Source: Agelaius tricolor
Taxonomy: Eukaryota > Chordata > Aves > Passeriformes > Icteridae
Assembly (NCBI GenBank): GCA_023055355.1
Contig: JALJCS010000056.1
Span: forward strand, 434,001 to 498,000
DNA length: 64,000 nucleotides
Direction: 5' to 3'
Below the pieces are notes generated by a model. It had not been told where the DNA came from and did no database searches. It was given only the letters and a program-made list of their open reading frames with translations. A program made the position numbers and the translations under genes. Of the stretch, positions 33,838 through 45,278 are shown piece by piece. Position 1 is the stretch's first letter; each line of letters opens with the position of its first letter.

Positions 33838-34210
33838 TGTTGTGGTTTAACCCTGACCAACAACTAAGCACCACACAGTTGCTATCATCCACTCCTCCTT
33901 GATGGGATGAGGGAGAAAATCAGAAGACTAAAAGGGAGACAACTTGTGGGTTGAGAATAAGGCAGTTTAATAGGGAAAGCAAATGCTGCACACACAAGCA
34001 AAGCAAAACTAGGAATTCATTCACTCCTTCCCATGGGCAGGCAGGTATTCAGCCATCTCCAGGAGAGCAGGGCCCCATCACGTGTAGCAGTTACTTGGGG
34101 AGACAAACACCATTGCTCAGAATGCCCCTCCCCTCCTCCTTCCCCCATCTTTTAATTCCTATGGAGAAAATTAGCTCTATCCCAGCCAAAACCAGCACAG
34201 GCTTTTGATC
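33838..34210 (-). repeat. LTR fragment (minus orientation) in SREK1 intron
   Basis: Starts TGTTGTGGTTTAACCCTGAC, as does the LTR at 7598, and contains GGCAGTTTAATAGGGAAAGC, the R-region string of that family. It ends near 'CCCAGCCAAAACCAGCACAG'. About 370 bp, shorter than the 550-600 bp copies, so internally deleted. Confidence 0.7.
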
Positions 34211-34922
34211 TGAAAAGATTTTTAATAAACTTGCATTCTGCAGTTCAGCCTCTCCCTGGTTGCTTTGGTCCTGGACTGCATATTTGACTCTGCAGGAATA
34301 AAACTGAAGATTTAAGGAAAGAGTAGTATGGGATTTTTCCCTTGCAAAATTGAAGGTGATGTGATTAAGAAAAGAAATATCTTCAAATGTTTAATTTATA
34401 ATTTAAAACCCAGCATGCTTCTAAAGAGTAATTTGTGGTACTCAGAATTATTCAACTGTTATAAAACAGCTGATTTAGGTGACTCTGTCCACATGCTTAA
34501 GTAATTGTCTTACCCAAGAATTCTCTTAAAATTAACCTGACAAAAAATAGAAAAAATGCAATTCTGTTTTACTTTTAACATATGTTAAAGTCTTGATTTC
34601 TGGAGCTTTTTCTCATAGGTGCCATGATATTGCTTGTTCTGTATTACCTGAATATTGATCATAATGGCAGATCACTTTATGGCAAAGATTTATTGGGTGA
34701 CAGGTTATTATGAATGCCTAACTTCATCCAATTACAAAAAAAAAAGACTTTAGAAGAATGTTTTAATTTAAAAAATTTTAAAACCCCTGATACCTCTATT
34801 CTGAAAATTGCTGAAACAAGGCGTGTAAAAATTGAGGCATTCAAAATATCAGTAATTGGTTGGAAGTCATATCTTGTAATGCTAGGACAATTTGGTTTTT
34901 TTAATAATTTTATCTTTGGTAG

Positions 34923-35075
34923 GACAAAGATCACACTGAAGAGGATCAGAATTCAGAAACTGACAAGGAAGTAGGCAATAGAGATACAGAAAGGATTGGT
35001 GAAGTCCAACTACAACAGAATGGGAACTATCAACCAAATGACGAAAACCATTCAATTAAAATGGAAGAGGTTTAA
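34923..35075 (+). CDS. SREK1: SREK1 last coding exon and stop codon
   Basis: 153 nt from acceptor TTTGGTAG to TAA at 35073-35075. Encodes DKDHTEEDQNSETDKEVGNR, then TERIGEVQLQQNGNYQPNDE and a final K-M-E-E-V. The Q-x-N-G-N-x-Q-x-N-x-E-N pattern and terminal E-x-V match the SREK1 C-terminus. It is an acidic, polar tail. The intact stop at the expected position supports a coding copy. Confidence 0.9.
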   Translation, partial: DKDHTEEDQNSETDKEVGNRDTERIGEVQLQQNGNYQPNDENHSIKMEEV

Positions 35076-36564
35076 AGCAAAAAATAGACCACTGACTCAA
35101 CTAAGGGATGAAATCTGAAACTTTTTATTTCCCAGAACAAGGAAGAAAATATCAACATAATCAACCTGAACATGGTGATAGTACTAGTAGCTCTTCCAAT
35201 TCTAGTGACAGTTTTGTCTATTTCTTGCTGTAAAGCAAGAGAGCTCAGATCAGTAGTTATACCCTGAAAAGGCAGATGATATCAGAACTATTCATGTCTG
35301 AAAATCCATGGGTCTCCATGATGGCTGTACTTACTTGTAAAATGATGTATGTTAAGTTTTGCCATTTTCTGTTACAAATAAGCAGAAACTAAAAGATGTA
35401 AACCTGTACTATCAAAAAAAAGCTGAATATATGCATCGAAGATTGTTTAAAGTTCTGATTGTTCATGAATTTTGTATTGACTTGCTTTTCAGGTTAAAAA
35501 TCTACAAAACCTTCAATGTGTACTGTTTGATGTGCTTCAAAATGGTGCATAAATGTACACATTTTCTTCTGTTAAAAATGAAAATTATTTTTAAACATAA
35601 ACACAGTTTTATGGTTCTTATGTTAAATGCCCACTGACTAGTTTGTTTTTCATTTGCTTACTTCTTGAGATTCTTGGATTTTATTTAAAACAATTTCTTA
35701 CTGTTATGCTTAAAATAATTATTTCTTTTAAAGTACTTGAACAATGCATGATACTTTTCTGTTCCAAAAAGGAACATGGCTATGTTATAGATAATAAGTT
35801 AGCTTACTGGGTTATTTTGGGGTTGTTTTGGTTTTTTGTTTATTTTTGTCCTTCCAGATGTAAGCACATTTATATGATATTATGATAACTTACAGCTTTG
35901 TTTTGAGTTGTACGGCAGTGTGTTCAGCTGCAAATAGTACTGGTGCCATTATGAAATATTTTTTTTCTTACTTGTTTAAAAAACTATGGGACCACAAGCA
36001 GAAGCTTTAGTGCCTTCTTAAAATAATGTGGTATTTTCAAGAAATGTTTGTGCTATTACTTATTTTCATCTAAATCTTACATTATTTCTATTGTTATTTG
36101 CCACCACAATACTGTAGACAAGAAAGCAAGTAATTTCTCAGAAGGATTTTTTGATTCACTTGTTAAAATACTAAAACTCCATCTTAATTTTTTTTTTAAT
36201 TACTAGAAGAGATTTATAGGTGAAAGCAAAGATGCATTTTGGGTACCACCACTGTACAAAAGCAGTAGCTGAATACAAAGCCTTTTCTGATCACCTGCAT
36301 CAAAGACAGTCCTTTAGACATTTAATCTACATTTGGATGGCCTTAATTGTTACCTCTCCATCATCATCTCTGATACCTGTTGGGTGATCAACAAGGAATC
36401 ATATGCAAAGCTGAGGGGATAAATAATTTTGGAAAATGTTCTAATTTACAAAGGAGTTATACAGTAGAGATTCTTTTTTTAATTCTTAAAAGAAAAAGCA
36501 TGTAAGAAGAGAATGACAAACCAAATATTTTTGTCAAGCTAAAACACTGAATACTTGAGTACTT
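35076..36564 (+). other. SREK1: SREK1 3' UTR / downstream sequence
   Basis: AT-rich sequence after the stop, without recognised repeats. I found no AATAAA before the CR1 at 36565. The next candidates are ATTAAA at 37247-37252 and AATAAA at 37668-37673, so the transcript end may lie beyond the CR1. RNA data would be needed to place it. Confidence 0.5.
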
Positions 36565-37084
36565 TGAGTATTGTGCCCAGTTCTGGGCCCCTCAGTTTAG
36601 GAAGGATGCTGAGACTCTTAAACACGTCCAGAGGAGGGCAATGAGGCTGGTGAAGGGCTTGGAACACGAGCCCTATGAAGAACGGCTAAGGGAGCTGGGG
36701 TTGTTTAGCCTGTCAAAAAAGGAGGCTCAGGACAGACCTTATCACACTCTACAACTACCTGAAAGGTGGCTGTAGTCAGGTGGAGGTCAGTCTCTTCTCC
36801 CAGGCAACCACTGACAGAACAAGAGGACACAGTCTTAAGCTGTGCCAAGGGAAGTTTAAGTTAGACATTAGAAAAAAAATTCTTCACTGAAAGAGTGATT
36901 GCACACTGGAGTCATCTGCCCAGGGAGGTGATGGAGTCACTATCCCTGGACATGTTTAAAAAAAGACAGGACATGGCACTCACTGCCATGGTTTTGTTGA
37001 TTAGGAGCTGTTGGGTTAGGTCATAGGTTGGACTTGATGATCTCAAAGGTCTTTTCCAACCTAGTGCATTCTATGATTCTGTAA
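36565..37084 (+). mobile_element. CR1 LINE 3' end (plus strand)
   Basis: Runs from 'TTGTGCCCAGTTCTGGGCCC' through the end of ORF2 (GAACGGCTAAGGGAGCTGGG) to the 3' terminus 'GTGCATTCTATGATTCTGTA'. About 520 bp, 5'-truncated. It may be transcribed as part of the SREK1 3' UTR. Confidence 0.92.
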
Positions 37085-37667
37085 CATGGCTTGTACCCTC
37101 TGAATTAATTTAATCAGTTTCATCATTGTGAGATTTCTTAAGAGTCATACCTTTAAAATTTATACCTAAAATCAAGTAGATTATTTTTACAACAACTTGA
37201 TACAATCAAATTACTTGCCTTACTTCATGGGAAGTTATTTCCTTCAATTAAAACAAAATAATACCATATTGACTATTTGCTTTCAATTTGTTTTCATTTT
37301 CCTTTGCATAAGTAATTCTTATCACAAAAATGAAAAAGAAAAGCATATTACAGGGAATGTAAAATAATCCAGTTTGATTGTAAGATGCTAATCACTTTTT
37401 AAATAGGACTTTATGTTCTTGAGACTGTGTACATTTAAGACTATAGAAAATGCTTTACCATGTAAAGTATAGATACTCATTTTTGTGTTGTTTAAGCCAC
37501 ATGCTGTTGATTGGTAAGCAGCTTATTTTGATCAAAGAATGACAAATTTGTATGCTTATAGAAAGACTGTGAAGGACTGTGTCTTACAACAACTGTCTTA
37601 TTTATGATGTGTAAGTAGCATAGAGCAAAGAAATTCTTTGCATACTTGTCCTTGCTACCATTTCACT

Positions 37668-37673
37668 AATAAA
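37668..37673 (+). promoter_or_regulatory. SREK1: Candidate polyadenylation signal AATAAA
   Basis: The first AATAAA I find downstream of the SREK1 stop, about 2.6 kb away in AT-rich, non-repeat sequence. Function not shown. Confidence 0.35.
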
Positions 37674-37724
37674 ATTAAATATTTTAGAGGGAAGTTTGCT
37701 TTTACATGCTTTCAGTTGATCTGA

Positions 37725-38755
37725 TGCTGGCTGGATGCTTCCCCTCCACAGCTGGACAGGGGAGAGAAAATATAATGAAGGGTTCATGGGTTGACATAAG
37801 GACTAGGAGAGATCATTCATCAAATACCACCATGGGCAAAACAGGCTCAAATTAGAGATATTGAATTTATTGCTTACAAAATCAGAGAAGGATAATGAGA
37901 AGTAAAAGAAAACCTTAAAAACACCTTCCCCCCACCTCTCTCTCCTTCCAGCTCTACCTCCTACCATAGTTGGTGCAGAGAGATAGGGAATGGGGTTTAT
38001 GGTCAGTCCATCACACATTGTTTCTCCCACTGCTCAGGGAGAAGAGTCCTTCCCCTGCTCCAGTGTGGGGTCCTTCCAATGGGAGACAGTTCATTAATTT
38101 CTCCAATGTTAGTCCATCTCACAAGCAACAGATCTCTGTGAACCGCTGCAATGTGAGTCCATTCCATGGGCAGCGGTCCTCCCCATACTGCTGCAATGTC
38201 GGTCACTTTTCCACGAGGTGCAGTCCTTCAAGAACAGGCTGGTCAGGCATGGGGTCCTCTCTCCACAGGCCTCCCGCAAGGTCACAGCCTCTTCCCAGGC
38301 ATCCACCTGCTCCAGTGTGGGTGTCCTCCACAGGCTGCAGGTAGATCTAGGCATCCCCATGGATGTCCATGGGCTGCAGGGGAACAGCCTGCTTCACCAT
38401 GGTCTTCACCACAGGCTGCAGAGTCTCAGCTCTGGTGCCTGGAGCACCTCCTCCCTGTCCTTGTTCACTGACCTTGGTGTCTGCAGAGTTGTTCCTTTCA
38501 CATATTCTCACCCTACTCTTCTCTAGCCACAATTACAACTGCACCACAATGTTTTGGGTTTTTTTCTTCTTTTTAAATATGTTATCATGGAAGCGTTACC
38601 GCCATTTCTAATTGGCCCAGCCTCAGCCAGCGTCACATCTGTCTTCGGAGCTACCAAGGATTGCCTCTGTTGGACATGGAGGAAGCTTCTGGCAGCCTCT
38701 CACAGAAACCACCCATCGTCCTCACACTTGGCCACTACATTCAGGCAGCTTCTTT
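37725..38755 (-). repeat. Solo LTR (~1.0 kb), same family as 3485-4550
   Basis: Shares long stretches with 3485-4550 (GGGCAAAACAGGCTCAA, AGGATAATGAGAAGTAAAA, GGAGCACCTCC, TTGGACATG). The region 38040-38420 has internal near-repeats built on 'GCAGTCCTTCAAGAACAGGC' / 'CAGCGGTCCTCC' motifs. Ends near 'TTGGCCACTACATTCAGG'. No internal ERV genes. Confidence 0.7.
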
Positions 38756-39385
38756 GATTTGAAATGGGGATACAAATGAAAATAATACCTTTGAAAAGCT
38801 AAGTTTCTCCTTTGGGAGAAATTAAAATTCTTGCAGTGTATCACATTTCAGCTGAGATTAGTTGGATTTCCTGAGTTTTGTTATCCTGAAATGGCATAGC
38901 TCTATTATATAGCAGTTACAGAATATGCAAAGGATTATGTACAGTTAGCAAAGAAACATGCCTTTGAAAATTATTAGTTAAGGATGGAAGCCTTACTAGC
39001 TAATGCATCACATGTGTAAGTCAATATGTAGCACATTGTTATATCATATGTGAATTAATGGTTCACTTACAAAAAGTTTTGGGGTTTTTTTATAAAACAG
39101 GCAAACTAACAAAAACAAATCCATCAAGCATATAAATTCCCACCCCACCCCAGGTCATATTTTCTTACAAATTCTATATTTTTTGATTTTGTTTTGTAAA
39201 TACTATGCACGTCTGTGATGTAGTTAAGTTATATCTATTCCTATTAGGTGATTTTTGGTTCCCCTCTTCCTAAAAAGCCACCACTAGAGGGCTATTCTGT
39301 AAAATGCCTGCCTCTGCAGAAGGTAGCTAATTTTTAAACCAGTAGCATAGCACAGTAATGAAGTTCCTGCTTGCTCCACCAGGAT
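38756..39385 (+). other. Unique AT-rich sequence
   Basis: No gene or repeat recognised. Confidence 0.35.
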
Positions 39386-39704
39386 TGTGTGCTGTCACAG
39401 TGCAGCTAGTCTGAAGCTGCCCCCCTAAACTCGACCAAACTACAAACAAAACCAGGTCCCCAGATAAGGTGGAGATAGGCTGGATTCAAACAGAGACCTC
39501 AGCCAACCCTGTTCAAGCCTAGATGCAGATACACCACTGGCCAGAGATCTGGGCGGTGAGAAATCTCAACCAATCGGCTATCTGAACCCAGGAAATTCAA
39601 ACATCCTATAAGAAAGGCATCCATAATAAACTCTGGGCTGTTTGTTGAGGACCCTCAGTGAGTCCGTCTCGTCTCTGTCTCCGACCAACAACCCCCAGTG
39701 TAAT
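39386..39704 (+). repeat. ERV LTR, tRNA-Trp family
   Basis: Contains CCATAATAAACTCTGGGCTGTTTGTTGAGG (polyadenylation signal AATAAA ~39632), and ends a few bases before a primer-site-like sequence. Homologous in order to 59028-59441. The start is approximate (TGTGCTGTCACAG near 39386). Confidence 0.6.
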
Positions 39705-39707
39705 ATC

Positions 39708-39725
39708 TGGTGATTCCTGACATGA
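39708..39725 (+). other. Degenerate primer-binding site (tRNA-Trp type)
   Basis: TGGTGATTCCTGACATGA; same position after the LTR as the better site at 59444 and similar to the tRNA-Trp site used by alpharetroviruses, but with a one-base insertion and substitutions. Confidence 0.45.
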
Positions 39726-40313
39726 AGACAGCAGCCATCCTGTGAGTAGAACGGGGGGAGAAAGACAAACTGTTCATAAAGAGCGGCAAACCAGCAAAAC
39801 GCTGAAAAAAATCAAAGCAAGTGTGGAGAGCTGCCAAACCAGCAGCAAAAAGCTGCAACAGTGCAGCATGGAGAGCTGTTTGCAGTGGAAAGCCGCCCAA
39901 ATCTGGGTTCCTTTGTAAATACCCCTTGTAAATAGGAGAAAAACCCCACTGGAAACATGGCATGGATTTCAGCCAAGAAAAACCCAGTAGTTCAGGTATG
40001 AACCTTTTTACTTCAGCGGGAGATAAAGTATAAGCAACAGACTCTAGAAGCCGCTATGGACATTATAAAACCCCAGAGGCTTGTAAAATAGGCTTTAGAT
40101 GCCGCCATGGATGTTATGAACATTATAGAGCCCTGGAATCTAGTCTCAAACTGGCGTGGTTGAAAGCCGAGCAGGATGCAGGGACGACAGCAAAGATGCC
40201 ATGAGCACCCAGCAAGCACAGAAAGTGGGGAAGAGCCACCGGGGGAGCAGATGCCATTTCAGGTGCGCAGGCAAAGAAGACAGGTGAGAAACCAAGGGGG
40301 AGGGCAGCCATTA
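39726..40313 (+). mobile_element. ERV leader (tRNA-Trp family), truncated
   Basis: Internal leader sequence similar in order to that after 59462 (GCAGAA/GCTGCAA repeats; 'CTATGGACATTATAAAACCC' here versus 'CTATGAACATTAAAAAATCA' there). Cut at 40314 by another LTR. Confidence 0.5.
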
Positions 40314-41019
40314 TGTGAAAAATGACAATATAATATTGGCTTTTGCATTCATGTACTAGCTTTTACATGTTTATTAATCACAAGTATTTTTGATATAGTT
40401 CAATTTATACTTACATTTTAACTGCTTTTGTGTATAGTATAATCTGTTAGTTTATGTATGCACCATATAGTTTATATAAATAGTAGTGTGATAATACTAT
40501 ATTCTAGACTTTAGCAAAATGTTAAAATAGAGACTATGTAATGTTAAAAATGGTTTTATATAACAAACTCAAAGAATGGTGTAAAACAATTATGTTGTTT
40601 CTCACATCTGCAGACCGGCCTCTGCAAGAGATAAGATAATGGTGAGCGAAACCAGAGACCTAGAGAGGATTTATTATCTACTTGTTATCAGGGAGTGTTA
40701 AACAACAGGGTGGAACTTCAGGAAGAAATAGAATATATGGACCTAATTTACAAAATGTTATGCAGGCAAATCAGAGGTTGAAAACAAGCAAAAGAGTTCC
40801 TAGAACATCAAAAACTCAAAGGAATGTTTGAATAGTGTATAAGCTAATGAATATGCATGTAACCCCAGCAATGGAACTGTATATAGAGAATATGATTTTA
40901 AGCTACCAGTGTGCTCTTTGGCCATTTGCCAAAAGCACCCCAGCGCTGGATTAATTATTTGCCCTTTTATCCTTTATTAAACTTTTAAAAATCCTAAAGA
41001 GTTAACTCTCTTTTTCACA
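40314..41019 (+). repeat. 5' LTR of plus-strand gammaretrovirus-like ERV
   Basis: Starts TGTGAAAAA and ends TTTTTCACA, a perfect 9-bp terminal inverted repeat. It contains TTTATTAAAC-type 3' processing sequence near 40972. A primer site follows 4 bases later. This is the start of the ERV whose gag and pol continue at 51812. Confidence 0.8.
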
Positions 41020-41023
41020 AATT

Positions 41024-41041
41024 TGGATGTCCCACCGAGAT
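41024..41041 (+). other. Primer-binding site, tRNA-Gln type
   Basis: TGGATGTCCCACCGAGAT matches the complement of the 3' end of tRNA-Gln (TGGAGGTCCCACCGAGAT) at 17 of 18 positions. Position just after the LTR supports a primer site. Confidence 0.75.
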
Positions 41042-41881
41042 CAGGACCTCTAGTCTCAGTGGCTAGGGGGGTACCAGGCGGGAGGCGCCCTGCCTAATGA
41101 CAGTGGTTCTCCTGGGCTTTCCCTGCTGCTATGAGAGACCGCAGGTTTAACCCTGGGTCGGTAGGATAAAAAGGGGAAAAAAGAGAAAGGGAAGGAAAAC
41201 TCCCTTATAAACAGCGGCAACTCATAAATCTGTGCACGAAAAACTTAGACAAGTGAGTATATCGCGAAAAATGCGGAAGTGTGTGTGTGAGACGCGGATG
41301 GGAAAGTCCCTGATCTGCGAGGTGATTGTGGGGTCCTGATAAGCCGAGTTTTCATCTCCCCGCAAGGGGAACGGCCAGTGAAGGGACGAAGTGAATGCTG
41401 GAAACTGAGTAAGAGCCCAGAATGGGGGAGGATTAGTTATTTTAAGGTTAAAACACGGAATTAAGTAAACAAAGAGGAGAGGAATTGCCTGTAATTTCGA
41501 CTACAGAAATCCAGATTCCGCGGTAATACTGCTTTTGACCCATGTCTGACTGCCTGTAGGAATCTTGACTAAATTGAGGGTTGGGACAGTTAAAAGTTGG
41601 TGCAGAGTCTGCAAAAGGTAAGATGAGGAGAATCTGAAACCCCAATATACCCTTGAGGCATGAATGGAGAGGCTGATAGGAGTGTTAAGCTGCTGAGCTG
41701 AAAACACTGCCTGAGAGATCTGAGGAAACTGATTAGGTCTGCTTGATAACAGGGCAAAAAGTAAAAACCTTGTAGTAGGGCCTTTGAAGTTTGTTTACGT
41801 GTTGTTATATGGCTGGGGTTTTAGAAGTATTTGAGTGATGAGAGAAAGATTTTAAGTTTGGGAAATCTTAGAGGGGTTTAG
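41042..41881 (+). mobile_element. ERV leader (tRNA-Gln ERV), first part
   Basis: Non-coding leader after the primer site, with 'GTGTGTGTGTGAGACGCGG' and 'GAACGGCCAGTGAAGGGACG'. A similar motif set (GTGTGCGATGTATGTGTGCG, GGAACGGCCAGAGAAAGG) appears on the far side of the nested provirus (51090-51240). No gene. Confidence 0.55.
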
Positions 41882-42206
41882 TGTCATAGTTTAGACAGAG
41901 ACAATAAAAGCAACACACTCTATTTTCAGAAGGCTTTAAACCCTGTTTTTTATTATAGCATGCATGCTTTTTAAACATTCTTACAAAACTCATAAGTTTG
42001 CACTTATTGGTCACGAGAGACAAGCTTATTGGAATAGGCAGTTGCAGGTTTCTCTTATTTATCCTTCTTTCTTTCTTGGTTTCTATGTCAATGACCTTGG
42101 TAGAAAATTCTTTCAGAGGTAAACATGGATCATCTTATCAAACTTCTCTCTGGCTCACAGAAATTGCTGCAAAACCTCTTCCACAGTTTAGGACTATTTT
42201 GGGGAG
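41882..42206 (-). repeat. LTR fragment interrupted by the provirus
   Basis: Starts TGTCATAGTTTAGACAG; the minus strand has AATAAA (reverse complement of TTTATT, ~41949). It stops at the GTAGGT target site of the provirus. Its other end may be the TGACA near 51134 beyond the provirus, giving TGTCA...TGACA termini, but I am not sure. Confidence 0.4.
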
Positions 42207-42212
42207 GTAGGT
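42207..42212. repeat. Target-site duplication GTAGGT (left copy)
   Basis: Identical to 51002-51007; brackets the provirus 42213-51001. Confidence 0.92.
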
Positions 42213-42742
42213 TAATAAAGCCTCTGATTTGGCCTTATCATAAAGCAGAGCAATAGGGCTCAGGAGCTCAGTCCCTGAGTAGGGACCGGGTGCCTGAAGC
42301 TAGCTCATTCATGCCAACGCTGCGGGGCTACCATCTAGCAAGCATGGTGATTATCAGCTCTATAGTGATTAGCAAGCTCTCAGGATTTCAGCTCTGCTTG
42401 CTAGGTAGTGGTGCCCTGGGCTTGAGGCTGCAGCAGACGGAGAGAGAGGAGAAGGAGAAGGCGCAGGCTGTTCCACGGAGACGGCTTTATTTGGGGAGGT
42501 CCGTGAAGGGTCTCTGCTCTTCTTCTTTCTCCCCTAATGGGGTACAGTATGCTTCTTTTATAGGGTTGGAAAGGATCCAAGCTTGACCAGTGGTAAGGGG
42601 TTAACATGACATTGCCTTATAGGGTTACAGAGATAGGTTAGGGGTGGAGGACAGGAAAACAGGAATTTTCTTTTGCTGTTTCAGCATTCCTATTGTTCAT
42701 ATTCTCCATGGTGCTTCTCCTGAATCTATGGGGTTTACTACA
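42213..42742 (-). repeat. Provirus 3' LTR
   Basis: 530 bp. In proviral sense it runs from TGTAGTAAACCCC to ...CTTTATTA. TATA box (TATAAAAG) and AATAAA lie on the minus strand at positions equivalent to those in the 5' LTR. Confidence 0.92.
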
Positions 42743-43997
42743 ACTCCACTTTCTGTTTTTAGAAAAAAGGCGTTCCCTATAGTTCTTTTGAAACAGTGAA
42801 CAAGGCACGAGAACATAGCTAACACAATAACAACTACAAGGAGAATCAACAACATTCCCTTAACCAAGGATGCAGCCCATCCTGTTAGTCCCCATTGCCC
42901 GAAAAGTTCATTAACCCAGTCTGGGATTCTTTCTACTTTCAAGTCCTTCATGAGATCTTTCAGTTTCTGGATGTTCGCATGGATGGATTCCGAGCGTGAA
43001 GACAGGTTGAAGCAGCACAACCCTTAGAAGTCTTCACAGCCGTGTCCATGGGCAAGCAGCAAGAAGTCAATTGCTGCTCGATTTTGGAGCGAAGCCTGTC
43101 TTGTGGTTTCTTCTTCCTTTAAGAGATCACCCAAGGCTGCAGATGTAGCATTAGCTTGTTTACTGAGCCAGCACCCAAGGTGATTTATTTCACCGAGGGC
43201 TTTAGCTGCAGCTACCCAGGGTAAGAACAGGGAGACAGCAATCTTTTTTGGTTTGTTCCAATCGTATAATTTAGGATCACAATTTTCATCAAATTCAGTG
43301 TAGGACCTTTTTTGTTGTTTTGATTCGCTTTCTTTTTTCCAATTATGTAACAGGGTGATGTTTGGAGTAAGGGTAGAAAGTTTTCCAAAGGTACAGGGAC
43401 CTCCCTGGAGTTGGGAAGGGATCCCAGACCATACTCTGTCACCACAGATGAGAAACATTCCCTTGAGTAATACTTTGGGATGGAGAGAGGACACAGAAAT
43501 CACGCGAGTCATGTAATTGCACCAATTGTGAGAGTTATAGGCTTTGTTAATTGGTGATATCTCTTTTCGATATGTGTTTTTGTTCTGGTCAATTTCTGGC
43601 CAATTGTTTTTTGGACGTCTAAAGTAAAATTTGACACAGTATGTGGCCTTGGAGGACCCCAACAGATCTAATTCTTGGGGTTCCTCCTGAGCATCTGGCA
43701 GAATTTTTGTCCACTCATCCCAAGTATCAGCCACATTGGGTCTCTTACCTGTGGTGCGGAGGATCTCTGATTATAGACAGGCCAGTCATCTGCTACAAAG
43801 GGAATTCCTACTAGACATGTAGAAAGTGGATTATCAATGCTTCCCATGGACAAGCACATGTTGTCCTGTTTTAATGTTTTTGCTAAGGTTACCCAAACAT
43901 TATGGCTAGGCTGTGGGCTAATCCAGCCGAAGGCACGCGGTACGGTGAAGAACATCCAGGCAGCAGTGAGGACAGCAGCAATGGAGATATTTTTCAT
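42697..43997 (-). pseudogene. Provirus env (SU and TM), broken
   Basis: Three minus-strand pieces. 43668-43997: starts with a signal-peptide-like segment (MKNISIAAVLTAAWMFFTVP) then surface-subunit sequence. A frame change occurs within 43668-43734. 43024-43734: rest of SU, a basic KQQKR possible cleavage site, then a hydrophobic segment (IAVSLFLPWVAAAKALGEI) lying between cysteines in ENCDP and HLGCW. The immunosuppressive-type region and CX6CC motif are split by an in-frame stop at about 43021-43023. 42697-43020: heptad/TM end with a membrane anchor (GMLLILLVVVIVLAMFSCLV) and cytoplasmic tail, overlapping the 3' LTR by 46 nt. The CX6CC motif and cysteine-flanked segment are features of alpharetrovirus-like envelopes. 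Not translatable as one protein. Confidence 0.85.
42743..42756 (-). other. Polypurine tract
   Basis: On the minus strand AGAAAGTGGAGTTG-like purine sequence directly precedes the LTR start TGTAGTAAA. It fits the plus-strand primer site of the provirus, though it is short and includes two T. Confidence 0.5.
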
Positions 43998-44504
43998 CTT
44001 TGGGCAGGAATAGGGCTTCTGATAGGGAATATAAGCAGAATTAGTTATCTTTATGATGAGAGGGTTTTCTGCCTTGTTCTTTTCTGTGTTCTCCTCCTCC
44101 CCCCCTTTTTCTTTGAATTTCTAAGCTAGACTAAGGGAGGAGGAGTGGGTAGAAGGTTAAGAGGTTTTAAAAGGTTAGGGAGAGGGAATAACAGGGTTGG
44201 TTTTTTTTGTTTTGTTTTGTTTTTTCTTTCTTTAAATACAAAAAAAAACCACTGTAACAACATATAGTTCAGAGAACACTTTTGTGTTAAGGCTATCTAT
44301 GGCCTGATGCAGCAGACTGTTGTTTAGCTTTCAGTTTTGTCTGCTGTCTTGTAATGGGGTGGTCTGTTCTTGGGTTTGTGGGTATTCGGCGACGTCTTCG
44401 TCTCCAGGCAGAGCTGGTTTGGTTTTGAGGTGGTCTTGTGTTTGCCTCAGGAGAGTTCTTGTCCCTGTTTGCAGGAGTAGTGTTCTCAGTGCCTAAGTAT
44501 GGCT
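43998..44504 (-). other. Provirus pol-env junction, no clear gene
   Basis: Contains the end of integrase reading (44293-44556 in another frame) and a T-rich low-complexity stretch at 44198-44240. No further domain seen; splice acceptor for env would be expected here. Confidence 0.4.
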
Positions 44505-45278
44505 TTATGTTTTTTCCTGGGTACCACCTCGGACCAGATGGTAGTAGCACGCACACATATCCTCTACCCCAGTAATCAACTGGTGAGGCCCAGAAATTTG
44601 GTGTGTTTCAGGGTCCTTCACGAGCACAGGTGGTTTCTCAGTGAGCTTTGCTTGGGTGGTATTTGCAAAGTGGCGAAGTATTGGGGGGTCAGGCTCTGAT
44701 GCTGTACAGTTCAGGAAGTTGATGACGTAGAGAGCCTTGCAAAGTCTTTCCACTGGAGATGTGATTCTCATTTCTCTGTTCTGTTGATCGAGGACTCTTT
44801 TGAGGGTTTGATGTGTCCTTTCCATGATGGATTGTCCTGTGGGGTTTACAGGTATGCCGGTCTTGTGTGCTATTTCCCATTCATTGAAGAACTGCTTTAA
44901 CTTGCAGGAAGTGTAGGCTGGTCCATTATCTGTTTTAATCTCTTTTGGTACACCCAGGGCGGCAAAAGCGAGGAGAAAGTGTTTTATTGTGTGCATGGTA
45001 TTTTCTCCTGCATGTGATGATGCAAATACTGCTCCTGAAAACGTGTCGACCGATACATGCACATATTTTGACCTTCCAAAAAGTGCGAAGTGAGTTACAT
45101 CTGTCTGCCACAGCTGGCAGCTATTCAGACCTCGGGGATTGACTCCTGTCCCCATAGATGGTATCTGATAATTCTGACAGTTCGGACACGTAGCTACGAT
45201 AGCCTTTGCCTGATCCTTTGAGAGCTTAAACATTCTCATAAGGGCAGGTGTATTTTGATGAAAAAACGCGTGTGACAA
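44505..45278 (-). pseudogene. Provirus integrase
   Basis: Open for 257 codons. N-terminal HHCC zinc site: H-A-F-F-H ... C-P-N-C (residues ~3-36). Catalytic core: first Asp in LWQTDVTHF, second in EIKTDNGPAYTS, and Glu in NPTGQSIMERTHQ about 35 residues later, so the D,D-35-E triad is present. C-terminal DNA-binding part follows (TGVEDMCACYYHLVR). The frame begins in continuity with RNase H only after a frame change near 45240-45278. Motifs look intact, but upstream breaks prevent normal Gag-Pol expression. Confidence 0.88.

Noticed and set aside
41024..41041. tRNA gene
   Set aside because: Only an 18-nt primer-site match; no cloverleaf sequence around it. I saw no tRNA gene elsewhere in the window.
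44505..45278. Open integrase frame as a domesticated host gene
   Set aside because: It lies in proper order inside a provirus with matching LTRs and broken neighbours; nothing indicates host use.
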